Shown here: one piece after another, positions 10,488 through 20,617 of the stretch
Position numbering within the stretch: position 1 is the stretch's first letter
Layout: each line of letters opens with the position of its first letter
Assembly: GCA_001972305.1 (NCBI GenBank)
Contig: BDDD01000047.1
Coordinates: 406,607 to 470,606 of the forward strand
Direction: 5' to 3'
Length of the DNA stretch: 64,000 nucleotides
Source of the DNA: Cephalotus follicularis
Taxonomy: Eukaryota > Streptophyta > Magnoliopsida > Oxalidales > Cephalotaceae
The notes under the pieces: generated by a model
Told to the model about the DNA's origin: nothing
The model's input: the letters and a program-made list of their open reading frames with translations, nothing else
Database searches by the model: none
Translations under genes and position numbers: made by a program

Positions 10488-10860
10488 GGCAAAGCGCTGA
10501 CGCTTTGAAGTGAAGCATCGCCGCTTACGAGTTTCGTCATACACAAATTTCCATTTGCTTTCAAAGTGTCATTGTTTAAACTGAAAGCGTTGATGCATGA
10601 CTGCAAAGCGCTGCCGCTTTCTGATAAGTGTCATCGGTTGAAGGTGTTGCCAACTATGAAAACGTTCTGTTCTAAAGCGTCGTTGATAGGGGTACAAGCG
10701 TCGTTGGTTTACGACTTAAACGTTGCCGCTTTAATTAAACCGTCGGCACTTGAAGAGTACTTGCTTTGGCATCCAGGAATCTAGCTAACGCTTTGAGGCA
10801 TCCATCGACGCTTAAGCTAAACCATTGACGCTTTAAGCTAGGCAGTCAACGCTTAATAAA
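10488..10860. repeat. AAGCGTCGACGCTT-type cluster in the LTR of B
   Basis: About fifteen degenerate copies of AAAGCGTTGACGCTTT-like motifs occur here, for example at 10495, 10525, 10586, 10605, 10676, 10705, 10724, 10805, 10825 and 10848. The arms are AAGCG and CGCTT. The cluster lies in U3, upstream of the TATA box. Confidence 0.8.
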
Positions 10861-10956
10861 AAAAATGCAGAAAATAATGCAAAACGATATAGGATTTTAA
10901 GAAGAAATCTTCTATAACAATATTCCAACAACTTAATGGGAATTTCGGTCATTACA

Positions 10957-11228
10957 AAAACAGTTGTCTAGGCTCAAGGTGTCAATGTGTTCTCTTTGGC
11001 CTCGACGTTTATACGCAAGACTTTAGCTTCTCCAAGCTTCTTTCAATAACTTCGACTTTAATTCAATTTAGTCCGTCATTCATCTCAATTTCATTCAATT
11101 AAGCCCTTAACTTAACCCAATAACAACTATTTACTTAATTAATGGACAATTAAGCATAAATTTCAATTCAATGTATAATTTATTCATCATTTATAAAATA
11201 TACATTAAATTAAAAAATACGGTTATTA
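10957..11228. other. AT-rich flank of B, possibly a fragment of another LTR
   Basis: No gene is seen. The right end reads CGGTTATTACA, which on the minus strand is TGTAATAACCG, the kind of start seen in Tekay LTRs here. It could be a truncated minus-strand LTR, but no partner copy is in the window. Confidence 0.25.
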
Positions 11229-11804
11229 CAGACCCTGCACAATGTAAATTGGCGAGCGAGCCTACCCATCACAGGTTGGATTCCAATCCTTGCTAGGAGG
11301 TTGGACCTCCCGAGTTTCACATGGGGGTGTGAAATACAATTATAATAGTAGGAGGAACCATAAACACTAAAGACCAAGTGTTATAGTTGTCACATAAAAT
11401 CTGGAATATATGCTTACTCTTGCTTTTAATTTCCTTATCTTAGGTTGCTAGATAAGGCTACAATCACCCCTAATTCTTGAGACCATTTAACTCAAAGGGC
11501 TTTATTTTCTCAATTTGGCAAACGTACGCTAGGCAGCCTATCGGTAGTAGATACTGATACCTCACCTAAAGACTTGACCAAGGTGGCCAAGTAGTGCGAT
11601 GTCATTGTGTAGGCATGGTGCCTGACTACAGCACCAGTGTGAGAATATGGGGAATCTCTCTGAAATACCTCTCTAGGAGTTGTATGGCACATATACTAGG
11701 CCTATGAGGTTCAAATAATCCCGATAACTCTTTAGGAAGTGATAGTCCGAGGGAGCTATAGTCCATTGGAGTGGACTGAAGATGAGTGATTTAATTGAGC
11801 TAGG
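11229..11804 (+). other. Unresolved stretch before the gag of copia D
   Basis: No convincing protein or LTR end is seen. By position it should be the leader or the N-terminal gag of copia element D. A 5' LTR of D, which should resemble 21994-27427, is not visible, so D is truncated on the left. Confidence 0.3.
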
Positions 11805-12205
11805 AGCTCCGTTGGATTACGTCATGGACCTCATAATGATGTCCCTTCCTTAGATATTTTGTAGTTATGTACAAACTCCCGCATGTCTATTGTGGAGTTT
11901 ACATTATCGGAGTTAGGCACTATGCTCGGGACTGTGAAAGCCAACTTTGACCTTAAAGGTCAAAGGTCCCAATTAGTTAACTTCTTTCTCTTCTCGGACT
12001 ACCTGAAAAGGTGGTGTTGTGGCTTCCTATCACTAGGGATGGCCTCAACTATGTCTTTGATATAGGCAAAGCTAAGTATTAAAATAAAAATGCTAAGGAA
12101 CTTGGAGCGTGAGGGATAGCTGCCAAAAATTGAATTAGAAAATTTGAAGGACAACATCTCCTTCCTCTATGGCATGAAGGGGTATTGGAAAAGGGAATAA
12201 CAGGA
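11805..12205 (+). pseudogene. gag of copia D (decayed)
   Basis: Fragments can be read as copia gag. Near 11825-11850 is DLIMMSLPS, like the usual LPxSY region. Near 11885-11960 is FTLSELGTMLGTVKA, like the TLxELxxMLKTAE region. Near 12168-12202 is YGMKGYWKRE followed by a stop, a decayed zinc knuckle of CxxCGKKGHWKRxC type. The frame is broken throughout. Confidence 0.55.
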
Positions 12206-12289
12206 GTTCATTGCTTCCACTTCTACTGATCCATCTTAGGGAGGTGCCTCAGGACCTTAGAAGTATTGCACAACTAAGATCTAATAAAC

Positions 12290-12560
12290 AAGTGGATCTA
12301 CGGCTTTTGCATTGGATCTAGGATCATTGCAGAAACTATAGGATTTTTGAATTGTTAGCCTATAAAGTTTTCGTATTAAGACTTGGACCTAGTGGTTATA
12401 TATGAAACTCAATTAGGAACATGATGAGTGTTTACTCACTTATACAAAATAGGCCTAGAGCTCAATTTTGAGAACAATGGTTGTTCTTTGTTGCCTAATA
12501 ATGTTTAAGCATATAATGGGATCCGTGTTAATGGTCCACAGGTTTTAAACAAGATCTTTA
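12290..12560 (+). pseudogene. Protease region of copia D (decayed)
   Basis: Near 12310-12340 is FALDLGSL, which I read as a decayed LDTGCGSH protease site. Near 12455-12510 is ELNFENNGCSLLPNN, like the conserved segment of copia polyproteins between protease and integrase. No open frame survives. Confidence 0.45.
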
Positions 12561-12599
12561 ACAATTCACCAAAGGGCTTATAAATGACAAAGAGAAAGG

Positions 12600-12901
12600 A
12601 TAGTGGACTTACTAGGTCTTGTCCAAACCGATATCTACGAATAGAAATAATTTAATGCATGAATGGGTACTTTCTACTTCGTATCTATACTGGGTATAGT
12701 TGTGTGTTTCTTCGGAGACACAAGTCAAACTTCTTAAAGGAATTTATACTAGAAGTAGAGTAGCAGACAAGTAAGCCTGCTAAAACACTTTGATTGGATT
12801 GAGTAGGCAAATACCTATTTGACAAAGTCCAAGGTTATCTTAGAGATAATGGAATACTTTTTGAATGGACCTATCTTGGAACACTATTTTCTAACAGTGT
12901 G
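12600..12901 (+). pseudogene. Integrase of copia D, first part
   Basis: The stretch 12662-12880 reads in one frame with stops. Pieces such as KLLKEFILEVE and YLFDKVQGYLRDNGILFEW correspond to copia integrase segments KFKEFxxEV and EYLSxEFxxxLxxxGI. It is cut at 12901 by the insertion of C and resumes at 17276. Confidence 0.65.
12897..12901. repeat. Target-site duplication GTGTG, left of C
   Basis: GTGTG directly before TGTTGACTTTTAG is repeated at 17276-17280 directly after the other end of C. Confidence 0.9.
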
Positions 12902-13013
12902 TGTTGACTTTTAGTCTCAATCCTAAGTTTTAATGATTACAAATTTGCATTGAACTTTGTTACTTTATGTGCAAGAAAAGAAATAAACAAAATAAAGAAG
13001 TACAGAAACAGGG

Positions 13014-13285
13014 CAAAGCGCCGACGGTTACAATCAAAGCGTCAGCAGTTTGGTCCAAGGCGTGAACGCCTGAGAAGCGTATATCTGCGGTTAAAACCAG
13101 TCAAGTGCAAAATCAGTTGAAGAACTCAAAGTGGCGACGCTTGGGAGTAAAGCGTCAGCGCTTTATGCCAAAGAGTCGACTCCCAGATTAAAGCGCCGAC
13201 AGACAGTGCGAGAAAATTCAAAATTAACTCATAACGGTAACCTAAGCGCCGACGCTTTAGGCAACACCGTCGACGCTTTGGACGG
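13014..13285. repeat. AAAGCGTCGACGCTTT-type cluster in the 5' LTR of C
   Basis: Copies include AAAGCGCCGACGG, AAAGCGTCAGCAG, GGCGACGCTT, AAAGCGTCAGCGCTTT, AAGCGCCGACGCTTT and ACCGTCGACGCTTT. All are in U3, just upstream of the TATA box. The same cluster in the 3' LTR is at 16347-16612. Confidence 0.85.
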
Positions 13286-13395
13286 CTGGAACAATGACAG
13301 AATTCGTTTTAAAGAGCTGTTTTTTTTATGCAACAACTTTCAAGACTTCTCCAACGTCTATATTTCTTCACCAATGGCTAGAATCTAAATGAAGC

Positions 13396-13404
13396 TATAT
13401 ATAG
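13396..13404 (+). promoter_or_regulatory. TATA box of the C 5' LTR
   Basis: TATATATAG about 495 bases into the LTR. In the 3' LTR the same place reads TATGTACAG (16725-16733), so that copy of the promoter is damaged. Confidence 0.65.
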
Positions 13405-13947
13405 AGTTCAAGAAACAAGATTTAAGTGACTTGGAAAGACTTTGATGAACACACTCAAGAAGCTAAACTTTCACATCTACAAAGAGAAAGACATCAAGCT
13501 TTTGTTAACACTTTCATACCCAAAGCATGCAACTAGCCATCACTTTCATATCCAACCTTCAAGAGGTTATTTGTAAACACAAACAAATCCTTTTTATCAT
13601 TCATTGTAAAAGAGGGGAGTGAACCCTTGTAAGGTGTTTGATTGATTTGCACCCAGAACCCAAAATCAAGTGTAAGGTGGTTTTGCTTTGATTTGCACCC
13701 GCAAGCCGAAATCAAAGGTGGCTAGTGGTATCTAGTGGAAACTCAAGGGGTTCTTGAGATAGTAGACGTAGGCACGGATTTTGCCGAACCACTATAAATT
13801 GTTTGCACACTCTCTATCCCTTATCTCTTTTACTTACAATTGTATTATTTGTTCTTGTGTGCTTGTTTAGTTTCATATTCATAATTTAATTTGTTAGTTC
13901 CGCAAACAAATTTATTAATTAAAGGTTTCCATATAGGTCCCAACAAT

Positions 13948-13959
13948 TGGTATCAGAGC
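13948..13959 (+). other. Primer-binding site of C
   Basis: TGGTATCAGAGC, complementary to the 3' end of initiator methionine tRNA, lies two bases after the LTR end. Confidence 0.92.
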
Positions 13960-14000
13960 GCTTATTTCATAAATCTTAATTGTTAGAAATATAAAGATCC

Positions 14001-15680
14001 ATGGCATCCCAAATGAATCTAAACATAGGATTAGAAGGATCATCCATTACTAGACCTCCTTTCTTTGACGAAAATAACTATAGTTTTTGGAAGACTAGGA
14101 TGACTATATTTTTACAATCCTTAGACTATCAATTATTGCATATTTTTGTAAATGGTCCTAGGATGCCCACAAGAACAATTGAAGGAGTAGTCTCTCCTAA
14201 GCCCAAAAATGAATATAATGATAATGATTTTAGGATGCTCCAATTAAATTCTAAAGCTAAACATGTTTTATTTTGTGCCGTTGGCCCTAATGAATTTAAT
14301 CGGATATCCTCTTATGATTCGGCAAAAGAAATGTGGGATTTATTAGAAGTTACTTATGAAGGCACTAATCAAGTTAAAGAATAAAAAATTAGCATGCTTG
14401 TTCATGAATACGAATTATTTTGTATGCATGATAATGAGAGTATTAGTGATATGTTTACTTGCTTTACTACCATTATTAATTCTCTTAAGAATCTTGGCAA
14501 ATCCTATTCTAATCAAGAACTTGTAAGAAAAATCCTAAGGTGTTTGCCAAAGAGTTGGACTCCAAAGGTGACGGCAATTGAGGAGGCTAAGGACCTTTCC
14601 ACTCTCCCTCTTGAGCAGCTCCTTGGCTCCTTGATGACACATGAGACAACGATGAAGAGTCATGAGCATGTGGAAGTCAAGAAGAAGAAGTCAATCGCTC
14701 TAAAAGCCTAAAAGGAAGAAAGCGAAAGCGATGAAGATGGAGATGTAGCACTTATAACTTCCCAATTCAAGAAGTTTCTCAAAAGTCAAAAGGGCAAGAA
14801 GGCTTTAAAGAAGTTCCCTCACAATGTAGAATCAAGCAAGAAGGAAGAGCCAACTTGATATGAATACAAAAAGCCGGGCCATTTCAAAAACGAGTGCCCA
14901 AATCTTAAGAAGAAAGAAAAATTCATCAAAGAGCATTCCAAGAAGAAGAAAGCAATGGTAGCTACTTGGGATAATAGTGATCTCTCAAGCTCCGAAGAAA
15001 GTGGAAGTGATGAAGAAGTTGTAAATTTTGCTCTCATGGCTTTAGAAGAAGATACAAGTGAAGATGAAAGTGAAAATAAGGTAAATTTTACTTTTGATGA
15101 GTTACAAAATGCCTATGAAAAATTCTATGTTGAATATGAAAATATTTGTTTAAAGAACAAATCTCTAAAGAAAAATGCTATTTCTATGACTAACGAATTA
15201 GAAATTCTAAAGAATGAAAATAGCAAAAATATGAACGAAATTGAATCTCTAAAAAATAAAAATAGCTTTTATATGATTGAAATTGAGATTTTAAATGTTT
15301 CTTCAAAATTATCAATCGATTCTATGGAAGAAAATGAAAAACTGAAAATTGAGATTGATGCTTTAAAGAAATCATTTTCTACCTTTTCAAATAGTAGTGC
15401 TAAATTGGATAATCTTTTAGGTCTTCAAAGGTGTGTTTGTGACAAAGCCGGTCTCGGCTATGAACAAATGAAAAATGTCAAACACTTTAACAATTTTTTT
15501 GTTAAGAAAGTAGAGCCTAAAATCATTTGCAATTATTGTGGTAGATTAGGACATATTTCTACTTCTTGCATTTTTAGAAATAATCTTTGTTTTGGTAAGA
15601 CTAGAAAGATTTGGGTTCCTAAAGGAACTCTTGTGACTAACTTGCAAGGACCCAAGTTCAAATGGGTACCAAAAGCTTAA
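14001..15680 (+). pseudogene. gag of element C, one frame with three stops
   Basis: From the ATG at 14001 a single frame of 559 codons runs to 15680, broken only by stops at 14382, 14709 and 14856. The N-terminal part shows NNYSFWKTRMTIFLQ and SAKEMWDLLEVTYEG, as in the copia gag (UBN2-type) domain. A first zinc knuckle near 14856-14895 is destroyed: its first Cys codon is the stop TGA and the second reads Tyr. A long acidic and coiled-coil part follows (SSSEESGSDEE, then heptads). A second knuckle, CNYCGRLGHISTSC (about 15529-15570), is intact. The end, KIWVPKGT and FKWVPKA, resembles SIRE/Maximus gag. The stop at 15678-15680 closes it. Confidence 0.85.
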
Positions 15681-16231
15681 ACTTTGTTTTGTAGGTGTAC
15701 TTGAAGTCAAGCTCAATATATTCAAGTACATAACTTGGGGAGAAAGCTTTAGTTGAGGGGGAGGTATTGATATAATGTTGATAATAATAATGTTTCTTTT
15801 AAATCTTTTATTTAGTATCATTTTATCCTTCAATTGGTATCTTTCAATATGTATCCCTTTAAAATTGTTTAATTGGTATCAAATTTTAGACATTATCTTT
15901 TTGATGCTAACACAAAGGGGGAGAATGCTTTATGATTAAGAAAAAATTGATAACTTAGGCTAAGGGGAGCTAGATATGAAAATGTGCTATTAATGGAAAA
16001 TGTGTTAAAGGGGGAGTTTATGGTAAAGATAAGATTATTTGCATAAATCTTTATTTTTTGAAAAATGAAAATTAGATGTCATATTAAGGGGGAGTTTATC
16101 TAAATTTTTAAGTTGGCACCTAAACAAAATCTTTGTCTTGGTATCTAAAGAAAATTTCTTTTTGTCTTAAATTGGTATAAATTTTTTCCATAATGAAGCA
16201 AATTTTTTGTAATCATCAAAAAGGGGGAGAT
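15681..16231 (+). other. 3' untranslated part of C with repeated polypurine-like tracts
   Basis: No pol is present. Five tracts of the type AAGGGGGAG occur: about 15754-15763, 15914-15924, 16006-16015, 16086-16093 and 16218-16230. The last one abuts the 3' LTR and is the functional polypurine tract. The others may be relics of internal duplications or secondary plus-strand primers. Confidence 0.75.
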
Positions 16232-17275
16232 TGTAGACTTTTAGTCTCAATCCTAAGTTTTAATGATTACAAATTTGCATTTAACTTTGTTACTTTCTGT
16301 GCAAGAAAAGAAATAAACAAAATAAAGAAGTACAGAAACAGGACAAAGCGCCGACGGTTACAATCAAAGCGTCAGCGGTTTGGTCCAAGGCGTCAACGCC
16401 TGAGAAGCGTATATCTGCGGTTAAAACCAGTCAAGTGCAAAATCAATTGAAGAACTCAAAGCGGCGACGCTTGGGAGTAAAGCGTCAGCGCTTTATGCCA
16501 AAGAGTTGACTCCCAGATTAAAGCGCCGACAGACAGTGTGAGAAAATTCAAAATTAACTCATAACGGTAACCTAAGCGCCGATGCTTTAGGCAACACCGT
16601 CGACGCTTTGGACGGCTGGAACAATGACAGAATTCGTTTTAAAAAGCCATTTTTTTATGCAACAACTTTCAAGACTTCTCCAACGGCTATATTTCTTCAC
16701 CAACGGCTAGAATCTAAATGAAGCTATGTACAGAGTTCAAGAAACAAGATTTAAGTGACTTGGAAAGACTTTGATCATCTACACTGAAGAAGCTAAACTT
16801 GCACATCTACAAAGAGAAAGACATCAAGCTTTTGTTAACACTTTCATACCCAAAACTTGCAACTAGCCATCACTTTCATATCCAACCTTCAAGAGGTTAT
16901 TTGTAAACACAAACAAATCCTTTTTATCATTCATTGTAAAAGAGGGGAGTGAACCCTTGTAAGGTGTTTGATTGATTTGCACCAAAAACCCAAAATCAAG
17001 TGTAAGGTGGTTTTGCTTTGATTTGCACCCGCAAGCCGAAATCAAAGGTTGGTAGTGGTATCTAGTGGAAACTCAAGGGGTTCTTGAGAAAGTGGACGTA
17101 GGCACGGATTTTGCCGAACCACTATAAATCGTTTGCACACTCTCTATCCCTTATCTCTTTTACTTACAATTGTAATATTTGTTCTTGTGTGCTTGTTTAG
17201 TTTCATATTCATAATTTAATTTGTTAGTTCCGCAAAAAAATTTATTAATTAAAGGTTGCCATATAGGTCCCAACA
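16232..17275 (+). repeat. 3' LTR of element C (1044 bp)
   Basis: It starts TGTAGACTTTTAG and ends GGTCCCAACA, followed by the TSD GTGTG at 17276-17280. The length equals that of the 5' LTR. Several differences from the 5' copy are C/T or G/A changes at CpG sites in the motif cluster. Confidence 0.95.
16347..16612. repeat. AAAGCGTCGACGCTTT-type cluster in the 3' LTR of C
   Basis: This is the counterpart of 13014-13285. Motif copies are collinear with those in the 5' LTR. GTCGAC in the 5' copy is GTTGAC here, and GACGCT is GATGCT in one unit. Confidence 0.85.
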
Positions 17276-17570
17276 GTGTGCCTGGTGATAAGAGGAACCG
17301 AACCTTGATGGTCATCATCCGGGCCATATTGTCTCTTACTAACCTCCCTGCCTAATAATCCGAGTTATGCGCTGGATGCAAGTGCATACCCTAAACCGGA
17401 TTCCTTAAAGATCCATGCCCAATGTTCTATATTGGGTATCGGTAAAGAGAAAACTCAACGTAAATAAGGTTAGGATTGTCTGGCTTGTGTAGATAGGTTG
17501 GAGCCTAGTAAACTAGACACGCGGTTAGACCGTTGTCAGTTTGTGGAGTGTCCTAAGGATACTAATTTTA
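17276..17570 (+). pseudogene. Integrase of copia D, second part
   Basis: After the second GTGTG the D reading resumes with RNRTLMVIIRAILSL (like RRNRTLLDMVRSMMS) and later RLEPSKLDTRLDRCQFVE, the segment before the end of copia integrase. Stops at the position of a WGYAL-type block and later shifts make it a pseudogene. Confidence 0.65.
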
Positions 17571-17916
17571 CCATCCTGATAAATACAAGGTATTTGTTAC
17601 ATATGGTGCTATGATCCTAGAGAGGGAGCGCCCTTTTCAAGGAATCAGTGGATGCTGAATGAAACTCTACGAATTGCCATAGGTACAAATCATGCAAGAT
17701 GTAAAGGAATTAGAGGTTTGATCCTCTATAGACACAGTTGAGATTGGATCTTAAACTTAGATTAGATCTCAGTCAGGCACTCCTCTGATGAAAACTTAAG
17801 GCGAGATTTTATCAGCACTTAAGAGAAATGGTTTTCTCTTCAAAGGCATTGAAGAATCCAGTGTCATCAAGGATGACAAGCCTGTCAGCTATTAGAAGAC
17901 AATGCGAGGCACTGAA
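17571..17916 (+). pseudogene. Copia D, linker and start of reverse transcriptase
   Basis: Little is conserved until 17871-17916, where DDKPVSY, a stop, then KTMRGTE matches the copia segment just before reverse transcriptase. The reading is cut at 17916 by E and continues at 20618 with TEFKAWLGAMKS. Confidence 0.55.
17912..17916. repeat. Target-site duplication CTGAA, left of E
   Basis: CTGAA before TGTTGGGAACC is repeated at 20618-20622. Joining the two sides restores the D reading. Confidence 0.8.
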
Positions 17917-18707
17917 TGTTGGGAACCGATGAGAGGGGTTCTAAGCGCAGCAGAAGTAGAAAACATATAAACATCTCAATTATGGGTATTAGGTGTATAG
18001 GGTGATCAATTTTAATTTTCAATCGAATGATTAATCCCTAAGCAATGGGATACCCTAACCAATGTCCACAATTGTCCCTATGAGGCCAAGGAACCCTAAT
18101 AGAGCATCTAGACAAACCACACAACTGATCCAAGCAAAAGGGAAAACCGGTTTGGAGTGAGGATTGCTGGAAATCCTTACTTTGGTCGCATACGATTGCC
18201 CTAAGGAAACACACACAAACCCTAAGCAATAGACCCACAAACCAGAGCCAAGATCAATCCCAAACCCTAAGGGATCACAACGGTTCCTCCAAAAAACCAG
18301 GGGGTTCAGCCAAGGGATGAAAAAGCTTAGCCATAACCCCAAAACACCATGCTATACACCTTAGCATGCAGACCACCACAAGACAAACAAAATGCACACA
18401 AAAGTTCAACTTGGAACCCTAGCCCCAATCTGAAACCACAGAGGAGGGAACAAGAAATTATTACCTCAAGTGATGGCGCATTCCTTCAAGAGCTCCCTCA
18501 TCACTTTAATCCCAAAACTCCATGGAAGCTCCAAGCTTCTCCTTAATCCACGCATAAGGAAGAAGATGATGGTGGTGTATGTGTTTAACCTACACTAAAA
18601 CTCTATAGGTAAAGATAAGATGCAAGGTACAAATTATCTCCACCTATATTGAACATTGAGGGGTGAAAGGAGGGTTGAAAATGGAGTCTTCTTCATCCAG
18701 GAGATAT

Positions 18708-19275
18708 TAATGTCGATGCATGCTCTCCATGGCGTCAACGCCTACATGGGATCAGACAGAGAGAGAAGAAAGAGAAACTCATAGCAAGAGGACAGAGAGA
18801 GAGAGAGAGAGAGAGAGAGGAAGTCAAGTTGTGTTTTTCAAAATATGACCTCTTGTCTTATATGCCATTTTGTCCTCACTCATTAAATGCTCAAAGTCCA
18901 CTCTTTGGCTTGTTGAGCACACTTCCCATTTCCCACAAACTTCTCTCAACTAGTGAGAATGTCGTGTGTCAGCACAGCATGGCATCAATGCCTAACGTCT
19001 CATCCTACCGTGGCGTCAACGCCAACGATAAGATGAAACAGTCGTTATTTCTCTTCCTTACATAGCGTCAACGCATGCTCTTCATGACGTCAACGCATAA
19101 ACTCTCTGGATTCCATGGCGTCAACGCATGCTCTCCATGGCAATGACGCGATGTATTCACCTATCATGGCGTCAATGCAATGCTCTTCATGGCGTCGACG
19201 TGCAAGGATGGATAAGAATTTCTCTCTCTTCCCATATTGGCGTCAACGCATGCTCTTCATGGCGTCGACGCGTGT
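18708..19275. repeat. GGCGTCAACGC-type cluster in E
   Basis: Roughly a dozen copies occur: 18712, 18730, 19010, 19063, 19085, 19117, 19165, 19190, 19240 and 19260 are the clearest. The common form is ATGGCGTCAACGC, with CATGCTCTCCATGG or similar as spacer. A TATA-like GTCTTATA on the plus strand (18855-18862) sits inside the range, so most copies are in U3 and a few are just downstream. Confidence 0.8.
18789..18821. repeat. GA microsatellite in E
   Basis: A run of GA dinucleotides follows a purine-rich stretch. It is a simple repeat inside the LTR. Confidence 0.8.
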
Positions 19276-20617
19276 GATAAGATGAGACACTCTCTTTCAT
19301 ACATTTCAACCATTTGCATGGAATATTTCATTGTGGCTTTGCATGGACCTTTATCAAGAAAATGAAATACTCACCAGCAAAGCAATATCTCCCTGATGTT
19401 ATCCTTTCACTAAATGACAGGTGTACCATACACGTGTCAACCTGTTCAATGTTAGGTAGGACCCGGAAAGCCTGGTCGTTATCCGGTACGCTGATAAATT
19501 TCTCAGAACATCTCGAGTTTTGGTAAGACTATCCTATTAGTCCTCTTGACTATTCACAAGATGGCCTTGGTGTGAGCTTTCATAACCCATGGATCCGTCT
19601 TTTACCTCGTATATCAGTCAATAACAATACAGCCAGTGCTTTAAGCCTGTGTTTGGCGTATGTGTCATGTATCCCTCATCACTATTGACTCCGACCATGG
19701 ACTAAGGTGTGGATTAAATGTCCCCCCTACAAATACTACGACCATATAAATCTGTGAACACATTGTGACTTCGGCGGATATCCCCAGAGTCACCCGATAT
19801 CCAATCCGCCTAAGCCTGGCCAGGTCTTTCAGTCAACAATGGTCAAGATCATATAGAGCCATTCATCCATCATTACGGGTGTGATGATTCCATATTGCGA
19901 ACATTGCCCATACGTCTCAATGTAGCTTTGACATGACCCAAAGAAAACCCTTTTTCCAGCACGTGGCTAGTGCTGGGGAAGGCGAAAATCAAAGCCATGC
20001 AGTCACTCAGGTCTAAGGATACAAAGTAGGCTAAGACCTACTAGTCACCATATACTATACACTACTTAAAACAATAGGGATCCTATCAACAAGGGTAATG
20101 TCCATCCAGATAGGTCACCTATGGTAGGTCGGTTCAGTATCATGCACATGCACGTGCCCCGCATAAGATTTAGTGCCATCCAAATGGCAATGAGAGAAGC
20201 CGTCCTCCAAATGAGGGAGCAAGCATAATATGGCAAGTCTTTGTAGTTCATCAATTTCCCAGAAAGTGAACCTATGACTTGGAACTTCTGTCTAAAGGGA
20301 CTAAGGATCTTGTTCTCAATACCTCTCTAGGCATAAGATCCAACCTCTCGGTAATAGGGCGCTATACATGTACTCAGTTGACATGGTGACCAACTGATCC
20401 GCTTTTGACGGTTTGGGATATTACATATATCCGGTTTGCCATTGTGAATATATATGCACAATTGAACATAACTGGAACATAGAATGTAGGATAAGAGTGT
20501 AATGTACATATATGCAGCCAACCATAGTCTTGCATGGATTATTGCAATTAAGGAACATATCAAATATGTACACACATTTACCCCTTTCATGGCTTGCAGG
20601 GACACACAACTCCAAAA

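Larger units (their letters stand above)
6073..10956 (-). mobile_element. Element B: Tekay/Del-type retrotransposon, 5' half
   Basis: On the minus strand the order is 5' LTR (10956-8994), PBS, extra leader ORF, gag, protease and the first half of reverse transcriptase. It stops at 6073, where element A is inserted. The rest of B should lie beyond position 1, outside the window. The family is the same as A, judged from LTR and leader similarity. The bases after the LTR at 10957-10961 (AAAAC) are the expected TSD on this side, but the partner cannot be seen. Confidence 0.8.
8994..10956 (-). repeat. 5' LTR of element B (1963 bp)
   Basis: On the minus strand it starts TGTAATGACCG at 10956 and ends GCATTACA at 8994, giving TG...CA ends. 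The start resembles that of A and its remnant. It contains a TATA box, a motif cluster in U3, and weak similarity to the LTR of A around the TATA box and downstream. Confidence 0.85.
12902..13945 (+). repeat. 5' LTR of element C (1044 bp)
   Basis: It starts TGTTGACTTTTAG and ends GGTCCCAACA, right before the PBS. It matches 16232-17275 along its whole length. A motif cluster lies at 13014-13285 and a TATA box at 13396. Confidence 0.95.
12902..17275 (+). mobile_element. Element C: young non-autonomous copia-type element with gag only
   Basis: Two direct LTRs of 1044 bp each flank a 2286-bp internal region with PBS, one gag frame and a polypurine tract. A five-base TSD (GTGTG) is intact. I count roughly forty differences between the LTRs, about 96 percent identity by eye, so the insertion is fairly recent. 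No protease, integrase, reverse transcriptase or RNase H is present between gag and the 3' LTR. Such gag-only LTR elements are known as TR-GAG. It must have moved with enzymes from a related full element. Confidence 0.92.
17917..20617 (-). mobile_element. Element E: solo copia LTR, 2701 bp, minus strand
   Basis: On the plus strand it begins TGTTGGGAACC, so the minus-strand LTR ends GGTTCCCAACA. The other end aligns with the LTR start of F (28672) around GTGTCCCTGCAAGCCA, but its terminal TG has mutated to TT. It is collinear with the D 3' LTR and with F: the block GTTCCAAGTCATAGG is near 20265 (complement), 22237 and 28945. There is no coding region. It is flanked by CTGAA. Confidence 0.8.

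Noticed and set aside
18055..18342. Minus-strand frame with hydrophobic runs as a small membrane protein
   Set aside because: It lies within solo LTR E and is not open at the aligned place in F; the hydrophobic codons come from T-rich sequence.
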